Positions 7,997 through 13,675 of a stretch of 13,675 nt of DNA are shown here, piece after piece. The notes under the pieces were generated by a model that did not search any database, was not told where the DNA came from, and saw only the letters and a program-made list of their open reading frames with translations. The position numbers and the translations under genes are program-made. The stretch lies in assembly GCA_021815535.1 (NCBI GenBank), contig JAKAGL010000035.1, positions 1 to 13,675 of the forward strand, written 5' to 3'. Within the stretch, counting starts at the first letter, position 1, and each line of letters opens with the position of its first letter. This DNA comes from a bacterium. Lineage in GTDB: Bacteria > Nitrospinota_A > UBA7883 > JACRGQ01.

Positions 7997-8767
7997 TTAT
8001 GGCCGGGCCACATCGGTGATGAGCCGGGTTGTCATGTCGTCATTCGAGTAGATCGATTTTTGGAATGCTTCATAGGTGCGCAAAGCGGTGATCATACGGG
8101 TCATTTCCGCCACCGGGTTGATGTTGGATGCCTCAAGATACCCCTGCCTCACTTTAGCTGTCGGCTCCGCCGGTTCCATGCCCTCTTCGGCCACGAAGAA
8201 CCCTTGTCCCGATTTTTTCAGCTGGGACCGGTCGGCAAAATCAACAATTTTGAGTTGCTCAGTTCCCCCGCCAGAGACGGTTATCAGTCCGTCATCCCGC
8301 ACCGAAAACTCTTCGTTTCCCACGGTGATCGGGCTGCCGCTGTGGCCCAAAACTTTATATCCGTCCGCCGTGACCAGTTGGCCCGCTGAGTCGATTTTAA
8401 AAGCCCCGCCGCGGGTATATCGTTCCCCGGTAGGTGTCTCGACGGCCATGAATCCATTGCCGTCCAATGCGATATCAAAAGTATTTCCGGTCTTCTGCAA
8501 AGCCCCCTGTTCAAAATTGGTGTAGCTTTGCGAGCTGAACATATACGCGATGTCATCTGTTTTGTTTCCCGTGATGCCTGCCTTGATCTCATCCGAAGTC
8601 GGTGCATTCGCCACGGCGGCGGCCGTTTTAGGGAGATATGTCTGGAAAAGCATGCGGTCCGCCTTGAAGCCTGTGGTATTCATGTTCGCCATATTGTTGG
8701 AAATAATGTCCATGGCCCGCTCTTGGGCAAGACTGCCGCTTGTAGCAACATATATCCCTTTATTCAA
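7997..8767 (-). CDS. flgF: Flagellar proximal rod protein FlgF (TTG start)
   Basis: Rod protein (256 aa) and first gene of the operon. The N-terminal rod motif MNKGIYVATSGSLAQERAMD followed by IISNNMANMNTTGFKADRML is clear. FDIALDGNGFMAVETPTGER and the C-terminal ISVGGG-free, EASNINPVAEMTRMITALRT segment fit FlgF rather than FlgG. The start is TTG (8767-8765). No ATG or GTG is available in frame before an upstream stop, the family begins exactly here, and AGGAGG lies 5 nt upstream. An out-of-frame ATGCTTTGA overlaps the start but directly abuts the Shine-Dalgarno and is unlikely to be used. Confidence 0.95.
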   Translation of the reverse strand: MNKGIYVATSGSLAQERAMDIISNNMANMNTTGFKADRMLFQTYLPKTAAAVANAPTSDEIKAGITGNKTDDIAYMFSSQSYTNFEQGALQKTGNTFDIALDGNGFMAVETPTGERYTRGGAFKIDSAGQLVTADGYKVLGHSGSPITVGNEEFSVRDDGLITVSGGGTEQLKIVDFADRSQLKKSGQGFFVAEEGMEPAEPTAKVRQGYLEASNINPVAEMTRMITALRTYEAFQKSIYSNDDMTTRLITDVARP

Positions 8768-8808
8768 AGCATCCTCCTGTCAAAATTTCCAACTCCACTT
8801 TTAGTTAT

Positions 8809-8824
8809 TTCAAGAGCTGTGCCA
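8809..8824 (-). promoter_or_regulatory. Probable sigma-54 (RpoN) promoter of the flgF operon
   Basis: The minus strand reads TGGCAC-AGCTC-TTGAA. The -24 box TGGCAC is perfect and the GG-to-GN spacing is exactly 10 nt. Only the last consensus base of the -12 box differs (TTGA instead of TTGC). The predicted start would be near 8799, giving a leader of roughly 30 nt that ends in the AGGAGG of flgF. Rod and hook operons are sigma-54 dependent in many flagellated bacteria, which fits. No activator binding was tested. Confidence 0.6.
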
Positions 8825-8827
8825 TAA

Positions 8828-8851
8828 CGATGTTCCTTTAAGCGATGTTCC
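8828..8851 (-). repeat. Direct repeat of a 9-mer behind the sigma-54-like promoter
   Basis: GGAACATCG on the minus strand occurs at 8836-8828 and again at 8851-8843, with starts 15 bp apart, just upstream of the -24 box. Related AACAT cores recur in the arms of the inverted repeat at 8895-8942. The pair may be a binding site for a flagellar activator or repressor, but no known consensus was recognised. Confidence 0.45.
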
Positions 8852-8894
8852 CGCTGCCGGGGGGGCCAATTCGTTGTTTTATAGCGTTATAATA

Positions 8895-8942
8895 ATGTTG
8901 CACTGGTGGCAATGTGAGGCGGGGTTCCCCTCAATGCAACAT
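8895..8942. repeat. Compound inverted repeat in the divergent spacer
   Basis: Outer arms ATGTTGCA (8895-8902) and TGCAACAT (8935-8942) are perfect complements. Inside lies a GC-rich hairpin with GGGG-TT-CCCC at its tip and TGAG/CTCA flanks, slightly bulged. No T-run follows on either strand, so it is not a standard terminator. It sits between the two divergent transcription units and could be an operator or an RNA structure. The rest of the 266-bp spacer (8768-9033) shows no gene. Confidence 0.5.
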
Positions 8943-9015
8943 CGGTCCGGAAGAATGACGGCGTCAGATAAGGCATTATTTTCCTCAAACCGTCAAAGCT
9001 CGCCACAGGGTCATA

Positions 9016-9021
9016 TATAAT
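9016..9021 (+). promoter_or_regulatory. Candidate -10 box for the GT-C glycosyltransferase gene
   Basis: A perfect TATAAT ends 12 bp before the ATG at 9034. No good -35 is seen at 16-18 bp spacing (TCAAAG at 8993-8998 is poor). If used, transcription would start about 4-6 nt before the ATG, and no Shine-Dalgarno precedes that ATG, so the message could be nearly leaderless. Confidence 0.35.
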
Positions 9022-9033
9022 CGTGGTTACCAT

Positions 9034-10272
9034 ATGAATTACCTTAGAAGACTCTCTTTTGAGCGTAAGACCGTAGCTTTATTTGTTCTTCTTGTCGCCG
9101 TTACAGCAGCCTTTTTCCCTGGAGAGCGCCGCAACGTTTATCATGTATACGACGTCGGTACCCGATCCGTTATCATAGGTATGAATCCATATCCATCTCC
9201 CGGCGGGCAGGGTTCCAGCCCGTTGCCAATAGCGCGTTTTGATTGCAGCCCCACCTTTGCCTATTTTTTCGCCCCTTTCTCCACCCATCATGGGCTGGGG
9301 CCGGAAGCGGGCGGTTATGCATGGGTGATGCTGAACTTACTGACCTTTATGGCAGGGGTGTGGGCATTGTTCAGCCTTGTCGATGGCGAGAAGAAATTGT
9401 TGCGGAAGAGATGGTTCCTTCTCTCATTATTGCTGCTGGCAGGTGAAATGCCCGGTTCTATAATGAACGGGTATTCTAATGCCCTTATCACCGGCATGAT
9501 GATGGCCGGGGCGGGACTCTATATGCGTGGATACAAGGGGTGGGCGGCGCTGGTGTTGGCGGCAGGAACAAATTTCAAACTGTTTCCGCTGATGATGGCC
9601 TTGTTTCTTGGCCTTGATTTTGGCATAGGTTTTATTTCCGGCTTCGCCGTTATTGCCGGGTTGTTTTTCCTTCTTCCCGTTCCCATCATGGGAAGCGCTT
9701 CCTATGGCACCATGTTGGCGAGTTGGTATGATATTGTGGTGAACGAGCCGCTTAACACCTCCTATCTTGGCTTGGAACCAACCCTCCTTCATTATGGTTT
9801 TCATATCACTTCCGCCGAATTCGCATTTTTCATGTTAGCCAACGCCACTGCGCTTGCGCTTGCCTCGTTTCACCTCCTCAGAAAGGATCGTGGCGAATTG
9901 ATACGGCTTATCATGCCGGCATTACTGGGGTTTGTCGTCCTGTTCGACCGGTGGGCGGAAAGCCAGAGTTTCATAACTATTACGCCGGTATTCATTTTCA
10001 TCCTGCATGCCGCATTGCGTGCTCGTGAAGAAGGGGACGATGCCGGGTTCCGCGCGAATATCCTTTTTATCGTCGCCGGATGGGTGCTTATCTGGTGGGG
10101 TTACAGCCCTTTTTCTTCCCGCATATTCAATGTGACGGCGGCGATGCTGCATTTCAAAACGTTGGGGGCCGTTCTCATGTACCTGTGGGCATGGGCCAGG
10201 ATCGTCATACATTTCGCCGATAAGATGCAGGCCGAAGGAACGGTGATCCCCGTGACAGGCGCGGCCCAGTAA
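9034..10272 (+). CDS. Multi-pass GT-C glycosyltransferase, DUF2029/GT87 type
   Basis: A 412-residue polytopic membrane protein with roughly nine to eleven hydrophobic segments, starting at residues 13-29. GT-C enzymes of this type transfer a sugar from a polyprenyl-phosphate donor on the outer face of the inner membrane. Family features are VYDVGTRSVIIGMNPYPSP (35-55) with candidate catalytic Asp40 in the first periplasmic loop, then FDCSPTFAYFFAPFS (69-83), the GTNFKLFPLMMAL segment (178-190), and ESQSFITITPVFIF (309-322) near the C-terminal half. Substrate and acceptor cannot be read from the sequence. It is divergent from flgF, 187 bp before the transketolase genes on the same strand, with no visible Shine-Dalgarno. 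GT87 is a family-level call; another GT-C family is possible. Confidence 0.75.
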   Translation: MNYLRRLSFERKTVALFVLLVAVTAAFFPGERRNVYHVYDVGTRSVIIGMNPYPSPGGQGSSPLPIARFDCSPTFAYFFAPFSTHHGLGPEAGGYAWVMLNLLTFMAGVWALFSLVDGEKKLLRKRWFLLSLLLLAGEMPGSIMNGYSNALITGMMMAGAGLYMRGYKGWAALVLAAGTNFKLFPLMMALFLGLDFGIGFISGFAVIAGLFFLLPVPIMGSASYGTMLASWYDIVVNEPLNTSYLGLEPTLLHYGFHITSAEFAFFMLANATALALASFHLLRKDRGELIRLIMPALLGFVVLFDRWAESQSFITITPVFIFILHAALRAREEGDDAGFRANILFIVAGWVLIWWGYSPFSSRIFNVTAAMLHFKTLGAVLMYLWAWARIVIHFADKMQAEGTVIPVTGAAQ

Positions 10273-10296
10273 CGGCAAGGCCTCTTCGTTTGATAG

Positions 10297-10343
10297 CTCC
10301 CACGCTTCTCGCCGCTTCCACAGGTGGACGCTGGGAGTATAAT
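10297..10343 (+). promoter_or_regulatory. Stem-loop followed by a TATAAT before the transketolase operon
   Basis: In the 187-bp spacer, CTCCCA (10297-10302) pairs with TGGGAG (10332-10337), and a small TCCAC/GTGGA hairpin lies between them. Immediately after is a perfect TATAAT (10338-10343), about 115 bp before the transketolase ATG. The -35 region at 17 bp spacing (CTTCCA) is weak. It could be a promoter with an overlapping operator. There is no T-run, so an intrinsic terminator for the preceding gene is not supported. Confidence 0.3.
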
Positions 10344-10459
10344 GAAACAATGGTTCTACCTCTCGCGGAGTGGTGCATGGCAACTTTCAAACGGCTTTAT
10401 TTAATCCAAAAACCGAGTCGGACAGGGGCAACTATCCGGCACGTTTCGATGGAGTTTTG

Positions 10460-11248
10460 ATGAAAAACCCGGATTTTGCGGCATACGTACCGATGCTGAA
10501 AAAAGCGAAGTTACGTTTGTTAAAAATGCACTTTGAAAGCGGCATCGGTCATATCGGCGGAAACCTTTCTTCGCTCGATGCAGTACTTTTCCTCCACACA
10601 CAGGTAATGGAAAAAGATGACCTTTTTGTCCTCTCCAAGGGGCACTCGGCCGGTGCGCTCTACGTTACCCTTTGGGCGGCTGGCCAACTTTCCGATGATG
10701 ATATTTCGCAGTTTCACAAAGACAATACCCGTCTTCCCGGCCATCCGGTGGGGGGATGGCATCCGGGCATCCGTTTTTCCACCGGAAGTTTGGGGCACGG
10801 CCTCGGTCTCTCGGCGGGAGTGGGTATGGCCCGCCGCCTGCAAAAAAACAACACGTCGGTCTATTGCCTCATGTCCGACGGCGAGTGGAACGAAGGCTCC
10901 AATTGGGAGGCGGCGCTTTTCATTGCCCATCACAATTTGCACCGTGTAACCATCCTGATAGACCGCAACGACCTGCAGGGGTTCGGCCGCACGGGCGAAG
11001 TGGCGAACATGGAGCCGCTTGGCGACAAATTTCGGGCCTTTGGCTTTGACGTACTCAGCATTGACGGCCACGATCCGCGGGAATTGCATCGCGCGCTGGA
11101 ACAGCCGAGTGGCCTGCCGAAGGCGATCATTATGAAGACGGTGAAAGGGCATGGCGTCTCTTTCATGGAAGACAAGATGGAATGGCACTACCTGCCCATG
11201 ACCAAAGAGCAGTATCAGCAGGCGGTAGAAGATGTGGAGCGCTTATGA
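10460..11248 (+). CDS. Transketolase, N-terminal (ThDP pyrophosphate-binding) subunit
   Basis: A 262-residue stand-alone version of the first transketolase domain. Visible motifs are SGIGHIGGNLSSLDAVLFL (27-45), LSKGHSAGAL (58-67), GHPVGGWHPGIRFSTGSLGH (94-113), the ThDP/Mg site SDGEWNEGSNWEA (139-151) with Asn170 in IDRNDLQGFG, and KGHGVSFMEDKMEWHYLPM (229-247). The usual GDGE is SDGE here; Asp, Glu and Asn metal ligands remain. I chose the ATG at 10460, not an ATG 30 codons upstream, because GGAG lies 5 nt before it and similarity begins here. It overlaps the C-subunit gene by ATGA. The complex moves two-carbon ketol units between sugar phosphates. The location in a glycan module suggests a dedicated biosynthetic role, but the substrate is unknown. 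Confidence 0.9.
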   Translation: MKNPDFAAYVPMLKKAKLRLLKMHFESGIGHIGGNLSSLDAVLFLHTQVMEKDDLFVLSKGHSAGALYVTLWAAGQLSDDDISQFHKDNTRLPGHPVGGWHPGIRFSTGSLGHGLGLSAGVGMARRLQKNNTSVYCLMSDGEWNEGSNWEAALFIAHHNLHRVTILIDRNDLQGFGRTGEVANMEPLGDKFRAFGFDVLSIDGHDPRELHRALEQPSGLPKAIIMKTVKGHGVSFMEDKMEWHYLPMTKEQYQQAVEDVERL

Positions 11249-12156
11249 GAAACGCCTTCTGCCAAGCGTTAATTGTTCTTGCGCAACGCCGCCGATTCGC
11301 TTTTTTGACCGGCGATCTCGGCTTTATGGCGCTGGAGCCGCTCCGCGAGGTTATGGGGGAACTTTTCATTAACGCCGGCGTGGCCGAGCAAAATATGGTT
11401 TCGGTGGCGGCCGGTATGGCCAGCGAGGGACTTCCCGCGTGGGTCTACAGCATCGCGCCGTTCGCCTATGCACGCCCGTTTGAACAGATACGGAACGATG
11501 TCTGTTCACACCGGTTCGACGTGAAAATTGTTGGAAACGGTGGGGGATATGCCTACGGTTCGATGGGGGCGACGCACCACGCCCTTGAGGATTATGGCGC
11601 AATGCTTTGCCTGCCTCACATGCGGGCCTATATTCCTGCGTTCGGCTCAGACGTGGCCCCAATTGTGGAAACCATGGCTGATACTCCGTCGCCCAGTTAC
11701 CTCCGGCTTGGCCGAGATGAAAAACCGGATGGATTCACACTCCCTCCTTATTCAGGATGGCGCAGCATAGTTTCTGGCGGCGGCCCGGTGATTGCTGTCA
11801 TTGGCCCCATAGCGGGTAGCCTTATCAGCAAGCTCACTGCTATGGAAGAACAAAAGCGCCCCTCATTCTGGGTAGTTTCCGAATTGCCGCTTGAGCACAA
11901 TCCACCGCCCGCCGCATTTACAGCTGACGTAAAGAAAAGCGGCGCGTTATACATAGTGGAAGAACATTCAGCACACGGCGGCCTGGGAGAGGCGTTAACA
12001 AGGTGGTTGGCTCTGGCAGGCGGGGTTCCGCCCCGGTTCGGCCATTTTCACGCCAAGGGCTACCTGTCGGGCCGTTTCGGATCACAGCGGTTTCACCGTA
12101 AAGAATGCGGGATTGACGCGGATACCGTACTCGGCGTCATAATGGAAGGACGATGA
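11245..12156 (+). CDS. Transketolase, C-terminal (pyrimidine-binding and C-terminal domain) subunit
   Basis: A 303-residue partner for the N-terminal subunit. It carries FLTGDLGFMALEPLREVMGE (20-39), the conserved FINAGVAEQNMVSVAAGMA (41-59) with Glu48 as the catalytic glutamate that activates ThDP, then YSIAPFAYARPFEQIRNDVC and YAYGSMGATHHALEDYGAML (102-121). The C-terminal domain follows (PVIAVIGPIAGSL, ALYIVEEHSAHGGLGEAL). The ATG at 11245 overlaps the previous stop (ATGA), and the stop overlaps the next start (ATGA), so all three proteins are likely made together. A 1-deoxyxylulose-phosphate-synthase-like or pyruvate-dehydrogenase-like reaction is less likely given the transketolase-type N-subunit. 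Confidence 0.9.
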   Translation: MRNAFCQALIVLAQRRRFAFLTGDLGFMALEPLREVMGELFINAGVAEQNMVSVAAGMASEGLPAWVYSIAPFAYARPFEQIRNDVCSHRFDVKIVGNGGGYAYGSMGATHHALEDYGAMLCLPHMRAYIPAFGSDVAPIVETMADTPSPSYLRLGRDEKPDGFTLPPYSGWRSIVSGGGPVIAVIGPIAGSLISKLTAMEEQKRPSFWVVSELPLEHNPPPAAFTADVKKSGALYIVEEHSAHGGLGEALTRWLALAGGVPPRFGHFHAKGYLSGRFGSQRFHRKECGIDADTVLGVIMEGR

Positions 12157-13675
12157 CGCCGGAATTGAAGTTCAATATAGAGAGGTTGCAGGGGCCGATT
12201 CTCGTTTTGGGGGCCAGCGGCTTCGTGGGGGCCAACCTCTTCAGAATGTTATCGGCGGCGCGCGTCGACGTGTACGGCACTAAAACGCAACAATACGCCT
12301 GGCGGTTGGATGGATTGCCGGAACAGAATGTCTTTGTCACCGACCTGCTGGTGGATACCAACATCAAAACGCTGATCGAAACGGTCCGTCCCCGCTCCGT
12401 GTTCGATTGCGTGGCGTACGGCGCATATTCTTTTGAAACCGATTTTGACCTCATCTACCGCACCAATATCAACTATACGGTGAAACTGCTGGAGGAGCTG
12501 CGGAAGCAAGGTGCGGTGCGCTACATTCACTCGGGCAGTTCCTCTGAATACGGCGACAACGCTTCGGGTCCCGATGAAAGCGCGCCTCTAGAACCGAACA
12601 GCCACTATGCCACCAGCAAAATGGCGGTGGCGGGAATGTTGCGCTACTATGGAAAAAACCTCCGCTTTCCCTGTGCCAACCTGCGGCTTTACTCCATCTA
12701 TGGCCCTTATGAAGACGCGGCGCGGCTGATTCCCACGCTCATTGCCAAAGGGCTTGAGGGGAAATACCCGCCGTTCGTCAACCCTGAAATATCGCGCGAC
12801 TTCATATATGTCGACGACGCTTGCGAGGCGTTTATCGCCGCCGCGCTTAATCTGAGGGAGGAAAACTGGGGGGAGTCGTTCAATATCGGCAGCGGCGTGC
12901 GGACGAAGATATCCGATATGGCGGATGTGGCCCGCGGCATTTTCGGCATCGCCGACGAGCCGAAATATGAAATGCAAAACCGCGCATGGGATGTGCAGGA
13001 GTGGTATGCCAATCCGGCCAAGGCCAAGCGGCTGATCGGGTGGGAGGCCCGCACCACGCTGCGCGACGGCCTGCTGAAAACCGTGGCATGGTACAAAGGG
13101 CTTAAGGATCCGGAAAAATACCGTCGTTCGTCCAAGCAGCAGGGAATGGATACTGTTTTCAGCATCTCCGTCATCGTCGCCTGTTACAAAGATGGCCAGG
13201 CGATTCCCATCATGTATGAGCGGCTGGTGAAGGTGTTCGCCGCGCTCCATATCGATTACGAGATCATATTCGTTAACGATAATTCTCCCGATGGCAGTGA
13301 AGAGACCATCCGCGGCATCAGCGCGCGTGACCGGCGCGTTATCGGCATTACCCATTCGCGCAACTTCGGTTCGCAGGCGGCCTTCCGCAGCGGCATGGAG
13401 ATCGCCACCAAAAACGGATGCGTACTGATGGACGGCGATCTTCAAGATCCGCCCGAGATCATCATGCAATTCATGGAAAAGTGGAGAGAGGGATACGAGG
13501 TGATTTACGGTGTGCGGGTGAAACGTGAGGCGCCGTTTCACATGCAGCTTGCCTACAAGCTTTTCTACCGGCTTTTCGAGTGGTTTTCATACTTGAAGAT
13601 CCCGCGTGATGCCGGCGATTTCTCACTGCTTGATAAAAAGGTGGTCAAAGCAATTATCCGTTTTCCCGAGCAGAT
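12153..13675 (+). CDS. Fused NAD-dependent sugar epimerase/dehydratase and family-2 glycosyltransferase (partial at the right edge)
   Basis: One uninterrupted frame, 507 residues to the window end. Residues about 14-318 form an extended SDR sugar-nucleotide enzyme: GASGFVG (20-26) for NAD(P), HSGSSSEYG (126-134), catalytic Tyr152 and Lys156 in YATSK, NLRLYSIYGP (176-185), SRDFIYVDDACEAF (214-227), NIGSG (244-248). A linker of about 15 residues leads to a GT2 domain from about 336: SVIVACYKDG, IIFVNDNSPDGS (371-382), THSRNFGSQAAFRSG, MDGDLQDPPE (426-435) with the metal-binding DGD, and DAGDFSLLDKKVV (486-498). The GT2 half resembles DPMS/GtrB/ArnC enzymes that load sugars onto polyprenyl phosphate; C-terminal membrane helices would lie beyond the window. 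The start overlaps the transketolase C stop (ATGA). The sugar cannot be inferred. Confidence 0.87.
   Translation, partial: MTPELKFNIERLQGPILVLGASGFVGANLFRMLSAARVDVYGTKTQQYAWRLDGLPEQNVFVTDLLVDTNIKTLIETVRPRSVFDCVAYGAYSFETDFDLIYRTNINYTVKLLEELRKQGAVRYIHSGSSSEYGDNASGPDESAPLEPNSHYATSKMAVAGMLRYYGKNLRFPCANLRLYSIYGPYEDAARLIPTLIAKGLEGKYPPFVNPEISRDFIYVDDACEAFIAAALNLREENWGESFNIGSGVRTKISDMADVARGIFGIADEPKYEMQNRAWDVQEWYANPAKAKRLIGWEARTTLRDGLLKTVAWYKGLKDPEKYRRSSKQQGMDTVFSISVIVACYKDGQAIPIMYERLVKVFAALHIDYEIIFVNDNSPDGSEETIRGISARDRRVIGITHSRNFGSQAAFRSGMEIATKNGCVLMDGDLQDPPEIIMQFMEKWREGYEVIYGVRVKREAPFHMQLAYKLFYRLFEWFSYLKIPRDAGDFSLLDKKVVKAIIRFPEQ

Noticed and set aside
8881..8915. Minus-strand sigma-70-like TTGCCA/TATAAC pair
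   Set aside because: The spacing is only 15 bp, it overlaps the inverted repeat, and the downstream sigma-54-like site fits flgF better. It was not strong enough to list.
9705..9719. TGGCAC-N5-TGGC, sigma-54-like on the plus strand
   Set aside because: It lies in the middle of the GT-C coding region with no gene start downstream within a sensible distance, so chance is the simpler explanation.
10370..10459. Thirty-codon upstream extension of the transketolase N-terminal subunit
   Set aside because: The extension has no family similarity, while the ATG at 10460 has a well-spaced GGAG and starts where transketolase similarity begins.
10520..11188. 222-codon open frame on the minus strand
   Set aside because: It is antisense to the transketolase N-terminal subunit gene, with no recognisable domain or ribosome binding site.
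13100..13160. Separate start for the GT2 domain at an internal ATG (13146)
   Set aside because: No stop separates it from the epimerase half, and the purine-rich stretch directly abuts the ATG, so there is no usable Shine-Dalgarno spacing.
12588..13541. 317-codon open frame on the minus strand
   Set aside because: It is entirely antisense to the epimerase-GT2 gene, whose motifs are unmistakable. The antisense translation shows no recognisable family and is a by-product of codon bias.

Overview
The window is about 13.7 kb of chromosome from a Gram-negative, flagellated bacterium. P-ring, L-ring and L-ring lipoprotein genes imply an outer membrane. The gene order flgF-flgG-flgA-flgH-flgI-flgJ-flgN-flgK-flgL-csrA-fliW resembles clusters in deltaproteobacterial-type lineages and similar phyla. 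The species cannot be named from this sequence, and no plasmid, phage, IS or CRISPR signature was seen.

Left two thirds (1-8767, minus strand): a tightly packed late-rod/hook-junction flagellar operon. Transcription runs right to left. It starts with the rod proteins FlgF (TTG start) and FlgG, then FlgA (P-ring chaperone), FlgH (L-ring lipoprotein), FlgI (P-ring) and a short FlgJ with only the rod-binding domain. FlgN (chaperone), FlgK and FlgL (hook-filament junction) follow, and the operon ends in the CsrA-FliW translational switch. FliW is cut by the left edge. Most junctions overlap (ATGA, GTGA, TAATG) or are a few bases apart, so one polycistron is likely. No flgM is present between flgJ and flgN, where many related clusters carry it.

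Divergent spacer (8768-9033): on the minus strand there is a good sigma-54-like -24/-12 element about 30 nt before the flgF ribosome binding site. Behind it lie two direct copies of a 9-mer and a compound inverted repeat. On the plus strand a perfect TATAAT lies so close to the next ATG that the transcript could be leaderless.

Right third (9034-13675, plus strand): an envelope or glycan sugar module. It encodes a multi-pass GT-C glycosyltransferase (DUF2029/GT87 type), then a translationally coupled set: transketolase N-terminal subunit, transketolase C-terminal subunit, and one continuous frame that joins an NAD-dependent sugar epimerase/dehydratase to a DPMS/GtrB-like family-2 glycosyltransferase (truncated by the right edge). 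My inference is that the transketolase pair makes or remodels a sugar precursor, the epimerase half alters a sugar, the GT2 half loads it onto polyprenyl phosphate, and a GT-C enzyme transfers it outside the membrane. The final acceptor (cell-surface polysaccharide, lipid or flagellin) is unknown. This module is the part most worth a second look.
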